DNA of 64,000 nucleotides from the NCBI RefSeq assembly GCF_001704295.1, contig NZ_CP012334.1, positions 1,066,084 to 1,130,083 of the forward strand. Direction: 5' to 3'. Numbering within the stretch: position 1 is the first letter of the stretch; the number at the start of each line of letters is the position of its first letter. The translations under genes were made by a program, and so were the position numbers. The DNA comes from Bordetella sp. H567. Lineage in GTDB: Bacteria > Pseudomonadota > Gammaproteobacteria > Burkholderiales > Burkholderiaceae_B. Under the pieces are notes generated by a model, which saw nothing but the letters and a program-made list of their open reading frames with translations, did not search any database and was not told the origin of the DNA. Below are positions 54,734 through 63,188 of this stretch, one piece after another.

Positions 54734-56134
54734 ATGAGTCCTGTAGATCCCTTCGCCTCCCTGGAACAGATCCACCGCGCCCTCGAAAGCGGCGATCTGA
54801 CGAGCCAGGCGCTGGTGCGGATGCGGCTGGACCGGATCGAGCGCTTCGATCCTGTTCTCCATGCCTATATGGACGTCTATGCCGATGCGGCGATGTCCGC
54901 GGCGCAGGCCGCCGATCGACTGCGTGCGGCCGGCGTGGTCCTGGGGCCGCTGCATGGGATCACGGTGGCCATCAAGGATTTGTTCGATATCGCCGGACGA
55001 CCGGTGACGCACGGGTCGAAGTCGCGGCCGGCGCGCATCGCGGACCATACGGCGACGGTGGTCAACAAGCTGCAAGGCGCGGGCGCGATCGTGCTGGGCA
55101 AGACGCATACGGTGGAGTTCGCCTTCGGCGGATGGGGCACCAACGCCTCGTTCGGCACGCCGCGCAACCCGTGGGACATGCGCACGCACCGGGTGCCGGG
55201 CGGGTCCAGCAGCGGGTCGGGCGTCGCGGTGGCGGCGGGCCTGGCTTGCGCGGCCATCGGCACGGATACCGGCGGTTCGGTGCGCATCCCTTCCTCGCTG
55301 TGCGGCCTGGTTGGGTTGAAGACGACGCTGGGGCTGGTCAGTCGCGATGGCTTGATGCCGCTAAGCGCCACGTTGGACACCGTGGGCCCGATGACGCATA
55401 CCGTCAGGGACGCTGCCTGGATGCTGGACGCGATCGCGGGTCCGGATCCGCGCGATCCGTCCTCGCTACAGGCGCCTGTCCGGTCCGTCCTGGCCCGGCT
55501 GGACGCCGGCGTGAAGGGCATGCGCGTGTGGGCGATGCCGGACGAAGAACGAGACGGCGTGCATCCGGCCGTCTTGGCGGCCTACGATGCGGCGCTGCAA
55601 GCGCTCGAAGGCCTGGGTGCGCTCGTGGTCCGGCGGCCTTTGCCGAAGCGTTGCGCCGACTATATGCAGATCAACGGCGGCATCATGAGCGCGGAAGGCT
55701 ATGCCAACCTGGGCGATATCTGCGAGCGCGACGACCTTCAGGTCGATCCGTATGTCAGGCGGCGCGTGCTGCTGGGGCGGGATATCCGCGCCTTCGAATA
55801 CATAAGGCTGCTGAAGGCGCGCGAGCAGGCCCGGGCCGAGATGGCGGCCGCGATGGACGGGGCCGATGTGCTCCTGCTGCCGACCACGCCGCTGCCCGCG
55901 GTGCCGTTGGCGGAGGTGGATCAAACGACTTCCACGCTGGCGCATTTCAATCGCATGGCGAATTTGATGAATCTGTGCTCGGTGGCGGTACCGGCCGGAT
56001 TTTCGTCGGAAGGATTGCCGCTGTCCGTGCAGTTCGTCGGTCGTGGGTGGGACGAGCCGTTGATATTGCGGGCCGCGTATGCCTACGAGCAGGCGACGCG
56101 CTGGCATGAGCGTCGGCCGGAAGGGCTGGCCTGA
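54734..56134 (+). CDS. Amidase signature family enzyme
   Basis: A 466-aa amidase with the Ser-cisSer-Lys triad: Lys81 (VAIKDLFD), Ser158 (GGSSSGSG) and the nucleophile Ser182 (GTDTGGSVRIPS). It hydrolyses carboxylic amides; the substrate is unknown. The C-terminal part (about 380-466) has the LPTTPLPAVPLAEVD and VPAGFSSEGLPLSVQFVGRGWDE segments of GatA-like amidases. The start at 54734 is preceded by CCGGAGAG. It leads a plus-strand group with the LysR gene. Confidence 0.9.
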   Translation: MSPVDPFASLEQIHRALESGDLTSQALVRMRLDRIERFDPVLHAYMDVYADAAMSAAQAADRLRAAGVVLGPLHGITVAIKDLFDIAGRPVTHGSKSRPARIADHTATVVNKLQGAGAIVLGKTHTVEFAFGGWGTNASFGTPRNPWDMRTHRVPGGSSSGSGVAVAAGLACAAIGTDTGGSVRIPSSLCGLVGLKTTLGLVSRDGLMPLSATLDTVGPMTHTVRDAAWMLDAIAGPDPRDPSSLQAPVRSVLARLDAGVKGMRVWAMPDEERDGVHPAVLAAYDAALQALEGLGALVVRRPLPKRCADYMQINGGIMSAEGYANLGDICERDDLQVDPYVRRRVLLGRDIRAFEYIRLLKAREQARAEMAAAMDGADVLLLPTTPLPAVPLAEVDQTTSTLAHFNRMANLMNLCSVAVPAGFSSEGLPLSVQFVGRGWDEPLILRAAYAYEQATRWHERRPEGLA

Positions 56135-56242
56135 AAAGCCCGGCGGCATCACGCGGCCGCCTGGGGAGAGGACAGACAACATCCGCCACACGGCATCGGC
56201 CCAGCCGTCCGGCCGTGGCCAAGAGCGGAACAGGGGGAACTG

Positions 56243-57205
56243 GTGAACGAAATCCGCGCCATTTCGCTATTCGTCAGGACGGCCACGCTGGGCAGCCTGC
56301 GCAAGGCCGCCATTGAACAGGGCGTGACGCCGCAGGCCGCCAGCCTGGCGGTCTCGCAGCTGGAAAAGCATCTGGGCATCCGCTTGTTCCATCGCACCAC
56401 GCGACAGATCAGCCTGACCGACGAGGGACGCCGCTTCCTGGAGTCCGTCCAGCCGCCGCTGGAAGCACTGAATGACGCCATGCACGGCGCCCGTCATGCC
56501 GATCTTGCCACCGGCCCCCTGCGCGTCACGGCGCCGCGCAGCCTGGGCTATTCGGTGCTGTGGCCCTTGTTCGAGGCGTTCGCGCAGGCACATCCGGACG
56601 TGCAGTTGGACATCCAGCTGGAGGATCGCCTGCAGGACTGGGTGGCGGAACGCATCGACGTGGGGTTTCGCGCCGGTGAGCAGCCGGACGGCCGCATCAT
56701 TGCGCGGCGGGTGCTGCCTATCCAGCTGATCGTTTGCGCGTCGCCCGGTTATCTGGCCCGGCATGGCGCGCCCGCCACCATCGACGATCTGGCATCGCAC
56801 CGCTGCACCGGCTACTTGCAGCCCAATACCGGCAAGGTGGCGCCGTGGGAATTCCAGGTCGGCGACGACATCGTCTATCGCGATGTGCCGCCCTCCATCT
56901 GCATGAACGATCCCGACCTGGAGACCCGCGCGGTGCTGGCGGGCCTGGGGATAGGGCAGTTGGGCAGCTTCACCGCGGTGCCCCTGATCCGCGCGGCGAG
57001 GCTGGTGCCGGTGCTGCTGCCGCATACCGTGCAGCGGATCGCGATGTACCTGTGCTACACGCGCCGTGCGCAGATGCCGAAACGGGTGCGGCTTTTCATC
57101 GACTTCATGATGGAACGGCTGCAGGCCAGCACGGAATGGCATCTGACGGAAGAAGAACTGCGCGCCGGCAGGCCGGCGCGCAGGCGAAAACAGCGGGGTA
57201 GCTGA
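56243..57205 (+). CDS. LysR-family transcriptional regulator
   Basis: A 320-aa regulator starting with GTG (CAGGGGGAA before it). The N-terminal HTH has SLRKAAIEQGVTPQAASLAVSQLEKHLGIRLFHRTTRQISLT. The effector domain (about 90-300) shows GPLRVTAPRSLGYSVLWPLFEAFAQAHPDVQLDIQLED. The C-terminal tail is Arg-rich. It is convergent with the SDR gene (15 bp), a common LysR-SDR neighbour pair. Target and effector unknown. Confidence 0.93.
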   Translation: MNEIRAISLFVRTATLGSLRKAAIEQGVTPQAASLAVSQLEKHLGIRLFHRTTRQISLTDEGRRFLESVQPPLEALNDAMHGARHADLATGPLRVTAPRSLGYSVLWPLFEAFAQAHPDVQLDIQLEDRLQDWVAERIDVGFRAGEQPDGRIIARRVLPIQLIVCASPGYLARHGAPATIDDLASHRCTGYLQPNTGKVAPWEFQVGDDIVYRDVPPSICMNDPDLETRAVLAGLGIGQLGSFTAVPLIRAARLVPVLLPHTVQRIAMYLCYTRRAQMPKRVRLFIDFMMERLQASTEWHLTEEELRAGRPARRRKQRGS

Positions 57206-57220
57206 GGGCCGCCACGCGGG

Positions 57221-58078
57221 TTACTTCGGGAAGTCCGTGGACGCCGCCAGTTCGCGCCATTGTTCGGTTTCCTCGGTAACGTAGGCGTTCTTGTGCGCGA
57301 TGGCGGCCAGCGTGTCGGTGCCGAAGGGCATGCGCAGCGGCGGGCGGTCGGCGTCGACCAGCTTGACCATGGCCTGGGCCAGGCGCTTGGGATCGCCCGG
57401 CTGCTGGTGGTTGGCTTGCGCGGCCTGCTCGCGCACCTTGCCGGCGGTCTCGGCGTAATCCGCGATCACCGTTGGCGACTTCACCAGCGACGATGCGTCC
57501 AGGAAATCGGTGCGGAAGTAGCCGGGCTCGACCACGGTGGCGTGGATGCCCAGCGGGGCCAGTTCATCATGCAGGGCTTCGGTCAGGCCTTCCACCGCAA
57601 ACTTGGTGGAGCAGTACACGCCGAAGCCGGCGGCGCTGCGATAGCCGCCGATGGACGAGATATTGACGATATGGCCGGCTTTCCGTTCGCGCATGGCGGG
57701 CAGCACGGCGCGGACGACGTTCAGCAGACCGAAGACGTTGGTGTCGTACATGCGGCGTACGTCGGCGTCGTCGGCTTCCTCCACGGCGCCCAGCAGCCCG
57801 AAGCCTGCGTTGTTGATCAGCACGTCGATGCGGCCGAAGCGTGCCACCGCGGCGCTGACGGCGGCGCGCGCCTGGGTTTCGTCGGTCACGTCCAGCTGTA
57901 CGGGCAGGGCGTTGGGGGAATCGCCGAAGCGTTCCGCCAGCGCGGCCACGTTGCGGCCGGCCACGACGACGGCATTGCCGTCGGCCAGCGCCGCGTCGGC
58001 GATCAGGGCGCCCAGGCCGCGCGCGGCGCCGGTGATGAACCATACGCGCTTGATGGAGGAAGAGGATAGTGTCGTCAT
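57221..58078 (-). CDS. Short-chain dehydrogenase/reductase
   Basis: A 285-aa SDR with the cofactor motif TGAARGLG (about residues 16-23), the NNAG motif, NISSIGGYRS with the catalytic Ser, and YCSTK (Tyr and Lys) in the active site. The C-terminus is longer than classical SDRs (TDTLAAIAHKNAYVTEETEQW). Cofactor preference is probably NADP because an Arg follows the first motif strand (VVVAGRN). Substrate unknown. A dyad ACTTG-N5-CAAGT lies about 120 bp upstream. Confidence 0.9.
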   Translation of the reverse strand: MTTLSSSSIKRVWFITGAARGLGALIADAALADGNAVVVAGRNVAALAERFGDSPNALPVQLDVTDETQARAAVSAAVARFGRIDVLINNAGFGLLGAVEEADDADVRRMYDTNVFGLLNVVRAVLPAMRERKAGHIVNISSIGGYRSAAGFGVYCSTKFAVEGLTEALHDELAPLGIHATVVEPGYFRTDFLDASSLVKSPTVIADYAETAGKVREQAAQANHQQPGDPKRLAQAMVKLVDADRPPLRMPFGTDTLAAIAHKNAYVTEETEQWRELAASTDFPK

Positions 58079-58197
58079 GGCAGTGCTCCGGTAGGCTTGA
58101 AAAGGTGGCGGGGCGCGGCGGATGGGTTTGAAGTCCGGTACCGCGTTGGATGTCACTGTAGGCGCGCGGCGGGGGCCCGCCTAGCCACGAAACGCTG

Positions 58198-58220
58198 ACT
58201 TGATCGCCAAGTAAAACTTG
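58198..58220. promoter_or_regulatory. ACTTG-N5-CAAGT operator-like dyad with a third half-site
   Basis: ACTTG (58198-58202) and CAAGT (58208-58212) form a dyad around ATCGC, and another ACTTG follows at 58216-58220. It lies between the SDR and the RraA-like gene, a likely site for the LysR protein encoded nearby. Confidence 0.5.
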
Positions 58221-58261
58221 TCAATCCGCCCCGCCACGGCGGTTCCGCATCGCGCCATCAC

Positions 58262-58350
58262 CGCCAAGGCCCGCGGCACGGGCAAAAGTCGGCGGTGCGG
58301 GCAAAAGTCCGCGGGCACAGGCAAAAGCCCGCGGCACAGGCAGAGCCCCG
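58262..58350. repeat. Short tandem repeat of 19-20 bp, four copies
   Basis: GGCAAAAG-type units begin at 58281, 58300, 58320 and (as GGCAGAGC) 58339, each followed by a GC-rich stretch such as CCGCGGGCACA. The array lies in the gap between the SDR and the RraA-like gene and is not inside a credible gene. The rest of this 450-bp gap (58079-58528) shows only an operator-like dyad. Confidence 0.8.
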
Positions 58351-58528
58351 GCCTTCGCGTCCCTCATCCCCTTGCAAGCGTCCCGCCAGCTTGCGTCGAT
58401 TACGATGTAGGGGCGCCGTGTGGCGGCCTGGGGCCGCATCCCGGCAACCGGCCGGGGCAGTGCCACGGCGCGGGTGCTTGACGGCGGTCCAAACCTTTAC
58501 AACACAAGCCACACCCGGAGAACCCCTC

Positions 58529-59200
58529 ATGATCGGTTTTGAAATCCATGCGCGCCGCCGTGCCGTCGCCGCCGACGTCGTCGCCAAGTTCGTCGGCCTG
58601 CCCGTCGCCAACATCAGTGATGTGATGTCGCGCATGACGGCGGGCGGCCCGCGCTTGCGGCCCATGCACGACGGCAGCTTCATGGCGGGGCCGGCCCTGA
58701 CCGTTCGCACGCGTCCGGGCGACAACCTGATGGTGCACAAGGCGCTGGACCTTGCGGCGCCGGGCGACGTCATCGTGGTGGACGCCGGGGGCGACCTGAC
58801 CAATGCGATCATCGGTGAAATCATGGTGTCGTACGCGAAGTCGCGCAAACTGGGCGGCATCGTCATCAACGGCTCGATCCGCGACGCCGGTGCGCTGCGG
58901 CGCGGCGATTTTCCGGTGTTCGCGGCCGGCATCACCCATCGCGGTCCCTACAAGGACGGCCCGGGTGAAATCAACAGCACCATCGCGCTGGACGGCATGA
59001 CCATCGAGCCGGGCGACCTGATCGTGGGCGACGACGACGGCCTGCTCTGCATTCCTTACGACCAGACCGAAGCCATCTACGAGGCCGCCAAGGCCAAGCA
59101 CGCCGCGGAAGAAAAAACCTTCGCCAACATCGCGTCGGGCAAGCACGACACCAGCTGGATCGATGCGCGGCTGAAGGCGCTGGGCTGCATCGCCAAGTAA
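58529..59200 (+). CDS. RraA/HMG-CHA aldolase-like protein
   Basis: A 223-aa protein of the RraA-like fold. The GSIRDAGALRR motif (about residues 117-127) carries the Arg-Asp pair that binds metal and pyruvate in 4-carboxy-4-hydroxy-2-oxoadipate/HMG aldolases, and GDNLMVHKALDLAAPGDVIVVD precedes it. Aldolase or decarboxylase activity fits the surrounding catabolic genes better than RNase E inhibition. Start at 58529 with CGGAGAA before it. The C-terminal helix is longer than in E. coli RraA (161 aa). Confidence 0.85.
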   Translation: MIGFEIHARRRAVAADVVAKFVGLPVANISDVMSRMTAGGPRLRPMHDGSFMAGPALTVRTRPGDNLMVHKALDLAAPGDVIVVDAGGDLTNAIIGEIMVSYAKSRKLGGIVINGSIRDAGALRRGDFPVFAAGITHRGPYKDGPGEINSTIALDGMTIEPGDLIVGDDDGLLCIPYDQTEAIYEAAKAKHAAEEKTFANIASGKHDTSWIDARLKALGCIAK

Positions 59201-59794
59201 TCCAGTTGGCGGTGAACCGGGTCGCGGTCCAGGCATGTGCCGCCGATCTCGATCCGCCCGGGAGTCCGCCTTGGAATCCCGGGATCCGGCCGTGGCCATC
59301 ATCACCTGCCATCGCGCCGTCCGGCCAGGTATATCCTGGACGTTATGGTTGATAATTTAAATTCATTTCGGGATGCATGGCTCCGACGGGATAATTTCCC
59401 TCGAAGACGATAGACAAGAAGGACCGGAGGATCGCGCTGGCACCGCCAGGCCCGATCGATCCGGCCAAGAGCCTGGGTGGCGACCGATGTCGCCGGACAT
59501 GGGCATAGCGGCCGCGCTGTGCGGCGTGCTATATGGAGACTGTCATGGCCATGTGTAGCTGCGCGGGCATCCGCCGCGCTTTCGTGCATCCTGTTTCGCT
59601 CCGAAATTCCGGCAGCGTGGCCGATAGACGGCCATAGCGGCCTGGCGCCGCGCCGCCGCGACACCATCCCCCCAATACCCCATGTGCCGGAACACCCGCC
59701 TTCAAGGTGGGTCGCCGCGCGACGAATACGCACACCCCGCCGCCGCGCGCGCCCGGGGCCGCCTCGTACCGATTACCGTTGGAGGACGACACGC
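59201..59794 (+). other. Gap before the aldehyde dehydrogenase gene
   Basis: This 594-bp stretch holds no gene I can support; the open frames across it lack any family resemblance. An AT-rich patch (59342-59367, containing GATAATTTAAATTCATTT) stands out in GC-rich surroundings and may be a promoter. GGAGGA at 59781-59786 is the ribosome site of the next gene. Confidence 0.5.
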
Positions 59795-61249
59795 ATGCAG
59801 CTTGCCAAGCACTACATCGACGGCGCCTGGATCGAATCCGTGGCGGGACAGAGCCGCCAGGGCCTGTCGCACAATCCCGCGACGTCCGAGGCGGCCGCGC
59901 ACTTCGCCGATGGCGGCACGGCCGAAGCGCATGCCGCCATCGCCGCGGCGCGGCGCGCCTTCGAGCAGCCGGATTGGCGCCGCTCGCCCCGGCTGCGCGC
60001 CGACGTGTTGTGGGATTTTGCCGTGCGGCTGGAGGCGCGCAAGGACGAGATCGCCGACTGGCTGGTCACGCTGAACGGCAAGCTGCGACGCGAGGCCCTG
60101 GGTGAAATCCTGGCCGGCGTGTCCGAGCTGAAGTACTACGCCGGACTGGCGCGCAATCTGTTCGGCCGCATCATCGAGGTGGAGCCGGGTTGCCATGCAT
60201 CGTTGCGGCGCGAGGCAGCCGGCGTGGCCGCCATTATCCTGCCGTGGAACGCCCCCATCACCCTGCTGGTGCGTTCGCTCGCGCCCGCGCTGGCCGCCGG
60301 ATGCGCGACGGTGATCAAGCCGGCTTTCCAGACGGCGCTGGCGCACAACCTGGCGCTGGAATGCCTGACGGTCGACCCGCGCCTGCCCGCCGGCATCGTC
60401 AATTCCGTGATCGAAGGCGGCTCGGCCGTGTCCCAGGCCCTGTGCGAATCGCCGGACGTCGATGTCGTCAGCTTCACGGGATCCACCGCGGTCGGCAAGA
60501 AGATCGCCGCTGCCGCCGCCGGCACGCTGAAACGCCTGTCGCTTGAACTGGGCGGCAAGGCGCCGGCGCTCGTCTTCGCCGACGGCGCGTCCGACGCGAC
60601 CGTCAAGGGCATCACCGCCGGCAGCCTGATCCTGGCCGGGCAGCAGTGCACCGCCATCACCCGCGTATTGGTGCAGGACAGCGTCTACGCCGATTTCACA
60701 CGACGGCTGGCCGAGGCCTTCCGCGCGGTGCGGGTGGGCGTGGGCAGCGATCCGCAATCGCAGATGGGCAGCATGATCGATATCGCCAACCGCGATCGCA
60801 TCGCGGGCCTGGTCGCGCGCGCCGGCGACGTCGGCCAGGTCCTGGTGCGTGGCGAAGCGCCGGGCGGCGCGCTTGCCAAGGGCGCCTTCCTTTCGCCCAG
60901 CCTGGTGGCCATCGACGACCTGCAGTCCGAATACGTGCAACGCGAATTGTTCGGTCCGCTGCTGATCGTCGAGCGCTTCAAGGACGAAGAGGACGCGATC
61001 CGCCGCGCCAACGCCACGCGCTACAGCCTGGCATCGAGCGTGTGGACAGCCGACGGCGTGCGTAGCGAACGCGTCGCCGCCCGGTTGCGCTTCGGCACCG
61101 TCTGGGCCAATACCCACAACCGCCTGTTCGCCGAAGCGGAAACAGGCGGCCGCGCCGACAGTGGCTACGGCCGCCTGCATGGGGCGGAAGGGCTCAATGA
61201 TTTCCTGGAAACGAAGCACTACTACTTCGAAACGGGCGTTCGATCCTGA
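59795..61249 (+). CDS. Aldehyde dehydrogenase
   Basis: A 484-aa NAD(P)-dependent aldehyde dehydrogenase oxidising an aldehyde to the acid. The Rossmann part includes AIILPWNAPI and SFTGSTAVGKKI; the general base Glu is in LELGGKAP, and the catalytic nucleophile Cys285 is in GQQCTAI. The C-terminal ELFGPLLIVERFKDEEDAI segment is typical. The substrate is unknown. A ThDP-enzyme gene follows after 175 bp. GGAGGA precedes the start. Confidence 0.93.
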   Translation: MQLAKHYIDGAWIESVAGQSRQGLSHNPATSEAAAHFADGGTAEAHAAIAAARRAFEQPDWRRSPRLRADVLWDFAVRLEARKDEIADWLVTLNGKLRREALGEILAGVSELKYYAGLARNLFGRIIEVEPGCHASLRREAAGVAAIILPWNAPITLLVRSLAPALAAGCATVIKPAFQTALAHNLALECLTVDPRLPAGIVNSVIEGGSAVSQALCESPDVDVVSFTGSTAVGKKIAAAAAGTLKRLSLELGGKAPALVFADGASDATVKGITAGSLILAGQQCTAITRVLVQDSVYADFTRRLAEAFRAVRVGVGSDPQSQMGSMIDIANRDRIAGLVARAGDVGQVLVRGEAPGGALAKGAFLSPSLVAIDDLQSEYVQRELFGPLLIVERFKDEEDAIRRANATRYSLASSVWTADGVRSERVAARLRFGTVWANTHNRLFAEAETGGRADSGYGRLHGAEGLNDFLETKHYYFETGVRS

Positions 61250-61424
61250 CCGCGCGGCACGGCGGGGCTGTGGCGGCTGCCGCCGCCGCGGCGGCGCACG
61301 CGCGGCAAGGCCGGCAATGGCGCCGGCGTGGTCCGGGTCGGCAATGACGGCAATGGCAGCATCGTGGGCAAGCTCGGCCATGCACCCATGGCAGCCACCA
61401 AGAAGACACAACAACGGAGACGAT

Positions 61425-63179
61425 ATGGACAAGCAGCACGCAGCGTCCGGCGCGGACACCACGCGCACGGCGGCGCATTATTTCCTCGAGGGACTGGCCG
61501 ACACCGGGGTCGAGTACATCTTCTCGAACCTGGGCACCGATCACGTCACGCTCATCGAGGAACTGGCCCGATGGCAGCGTGAAGGCCGGCGTGCGCCCGC
61601 CACGGTGCTGTGCCCGCATGAAAACGTCGCGGTGCATATGGCCGCGGGCTATGCGGCCATGACGGGGCGCGGACAGGCCGTGATGGTGCACGTGGACGCG
61701 GGCACCGCGAACGCGGCGATGGGCATGCACAATATGTTCCGCAGCCGCTTGCCCGTGATGCTGATGGCGGGCAAGGCGCCCTATACGCTGCGCGGCGAGC
61801 TGCCGGCTTCACGCGACAACTACGTGCATTTCGTCCAGGATCCCTTCGATATCGGCAGCCTGGTTCGCCCCTACGTGAAGTGGGAATACACGCTGCCGTC
61901 CGGCGTCGTCGCCAAGGAAGCGCTGCGCCGCGCCCACACGATGATGCAGAGCGATCCGCCGGGGCCGGTCTATATGACGCTGCCCCGCGAGACGCTGGCC
62001 GAGTCCTGGCCGGAATCGAAGATGCCCGGCTATCCGGCGGACCGCTATGGCGCCGTGACGCTGGGTGGTATCGATCCGGAACAGGCGCAGGCCATCGCCC
62101 GCGACTTGATCGCCGCTAGCTCGCCGATCGCCGTGACGGCCTACCTGGGCCGCAGCGCGCGCGCGGTCGCGGCCTTGACCCGGCTGGCGGACCGCTGCGG
62201 CATGCGTGTCTACGAATTCATGCCCACGTACATGAACGTGCCGCGCGACGCGGCCTGTTTTGGCGGCTTCGATCCCAAGGCCGGCCTGGCCGGCGCGGAT
62301 GTCGGCATGTTGCTGGACGTGGACGTGCCCTGGCTGCCCGCCTTCGCCAGCGAGAATCCGCGAACCGCGTGGACGCACATCGACGTGGACCCGGTCAAGC
62401 GCGACTTCCCGATGTGGGGGTTTGCCACGCATCGCCGCCTGCAGGCCGATTGCGGCCGCGTGCTGGAGCAGGTGCTGGAAGCGGTCGAAGCCCTGGCCAC
62501 GCCGGATTTCGACGCGCGGGCACGCCAGCGTCGCGAGGGCTGGACCGCGGACAACGAGCAGCGCCGCGCCACCCTGGCGCGGGCCGCCGCGCAGCCTGGC
62601 GCGGCGCAGGCGCTGTCACCGCAATACGTGTGCGCCGCCGTGGGGCGCGCCATTTCCAGCGACGACGTGGTCGTCAACGAGGCGATCCGCAATTCGCCGG
62701 CGGTGCTGGGGCAGATTCCGCGCAGCAAGCCGCTGACCCTGCTGGGATGTTCGGGCGGCGGCCTGGGCTATAGCGGCGGCATGGCCCTGGGCGTCAAGCT
62801 GGCACGGCCCGATGCGCGGGTGGTGCAGTTCGTCGGCGACGGCGGCTTTCACTTCTCCACGCCGACCTCGGTCTACGCGGTCGCGCAGCAATACCAGCTG
62901 CCCATATTCACCGTGGTGCTGGACAACGGCGGTTGGCAGGCCGTCAAGGAGGCGGTGCTGCGCGTGTATCCGGATGGCGAAGCGGCGGGGAGCGGCGACT
63001 TCCAGGCCAAGCTGGCGGGCCGGGGCGAGCGCCGCTTCGATCGCGTGGCGGCGTCCTTCGGCGCGCACGGTGAATACGTTGCCGAGCCCTCCGAGCTGGA
63101 AGCCGCGATCGCGCGCTGCCTGGCCGCCGTGGATGCCGGCCAGGCCGCCGTCATGCACGTGCGCATCGCGGCGCTGTAA
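61425..63179 (+). CDS. ThDP-dependent enzyme, acetolactate synthase-like
   Basis: A 584-aa thiamine diphosphate enzyme of the acetolactate synthase/benzoylformate decarboxylase superfamily. The cofactor-activating Glu is in CPHENVAVHMAAGYA (about residue 65), and the ThDP-Mg2+ motif is GDGGFHFSTPTSVYAVAQQY...VVLDNGGW (about 470-505). The SGGGLGYSGGMALG loop precedes it. The product (decarboxylase, carboligase or 2-hydroxyacyl lyase) is not decidable by sight. Co-oriented with the aldehyde dehydrogenase and the reductase that follows 9 bp later. Confidence 0.88.
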   Translation: MDKQHAASGADTTRTAAHYFLEGLADTGVEYIFSNLGTDHVTLIEELARWQREGRRAPATVLCPHENVAVHMAAGYAAMTGRGQAVMVHVDAGTANAAMGMHNMFRSRLPVMLMAGKAPYTLRGELPASRDNYVHFVQDPFDIGSLVRPYVKWEYTLPSGVVAKEALRRAHTMMQSDPPGPVYMTLPRETLAESWPESKMPGYPADRYGAVTLGGIDPEQAQAIARDLIAASSPIAVTAYLGRSARAVAALTRLADRCGMRVYEFMPTYMNVPRDAACFGGFDPKAGLAGADVGMLLDVDVPWLPAFASENPRTAWTHIDVDPVKRDFPMWGFATHRRLQADCGRVLEQVLEAVEALATPDFDARARQRREGWTADNEQRRATLARAAAQPGAAQALSPQYVCAAVGRAISSDDVVVNEAIRNSPAVLGQIPRSKPLTLLGCSGGGLGYSGGMALGVKLARPDARVVQFVGDGGFHFSTPTSVYAVAQQYQLPIFTVVLDNGGWQAVKEAVLRVYPDGEAAGSGDFQAKLAGRGERRFDRVAASFGAHGEYVAEPSELEAAIARCLAAVDAGQAAVMHVRIAAL

Positions 63180-63188
63180 GGGCAGGCC

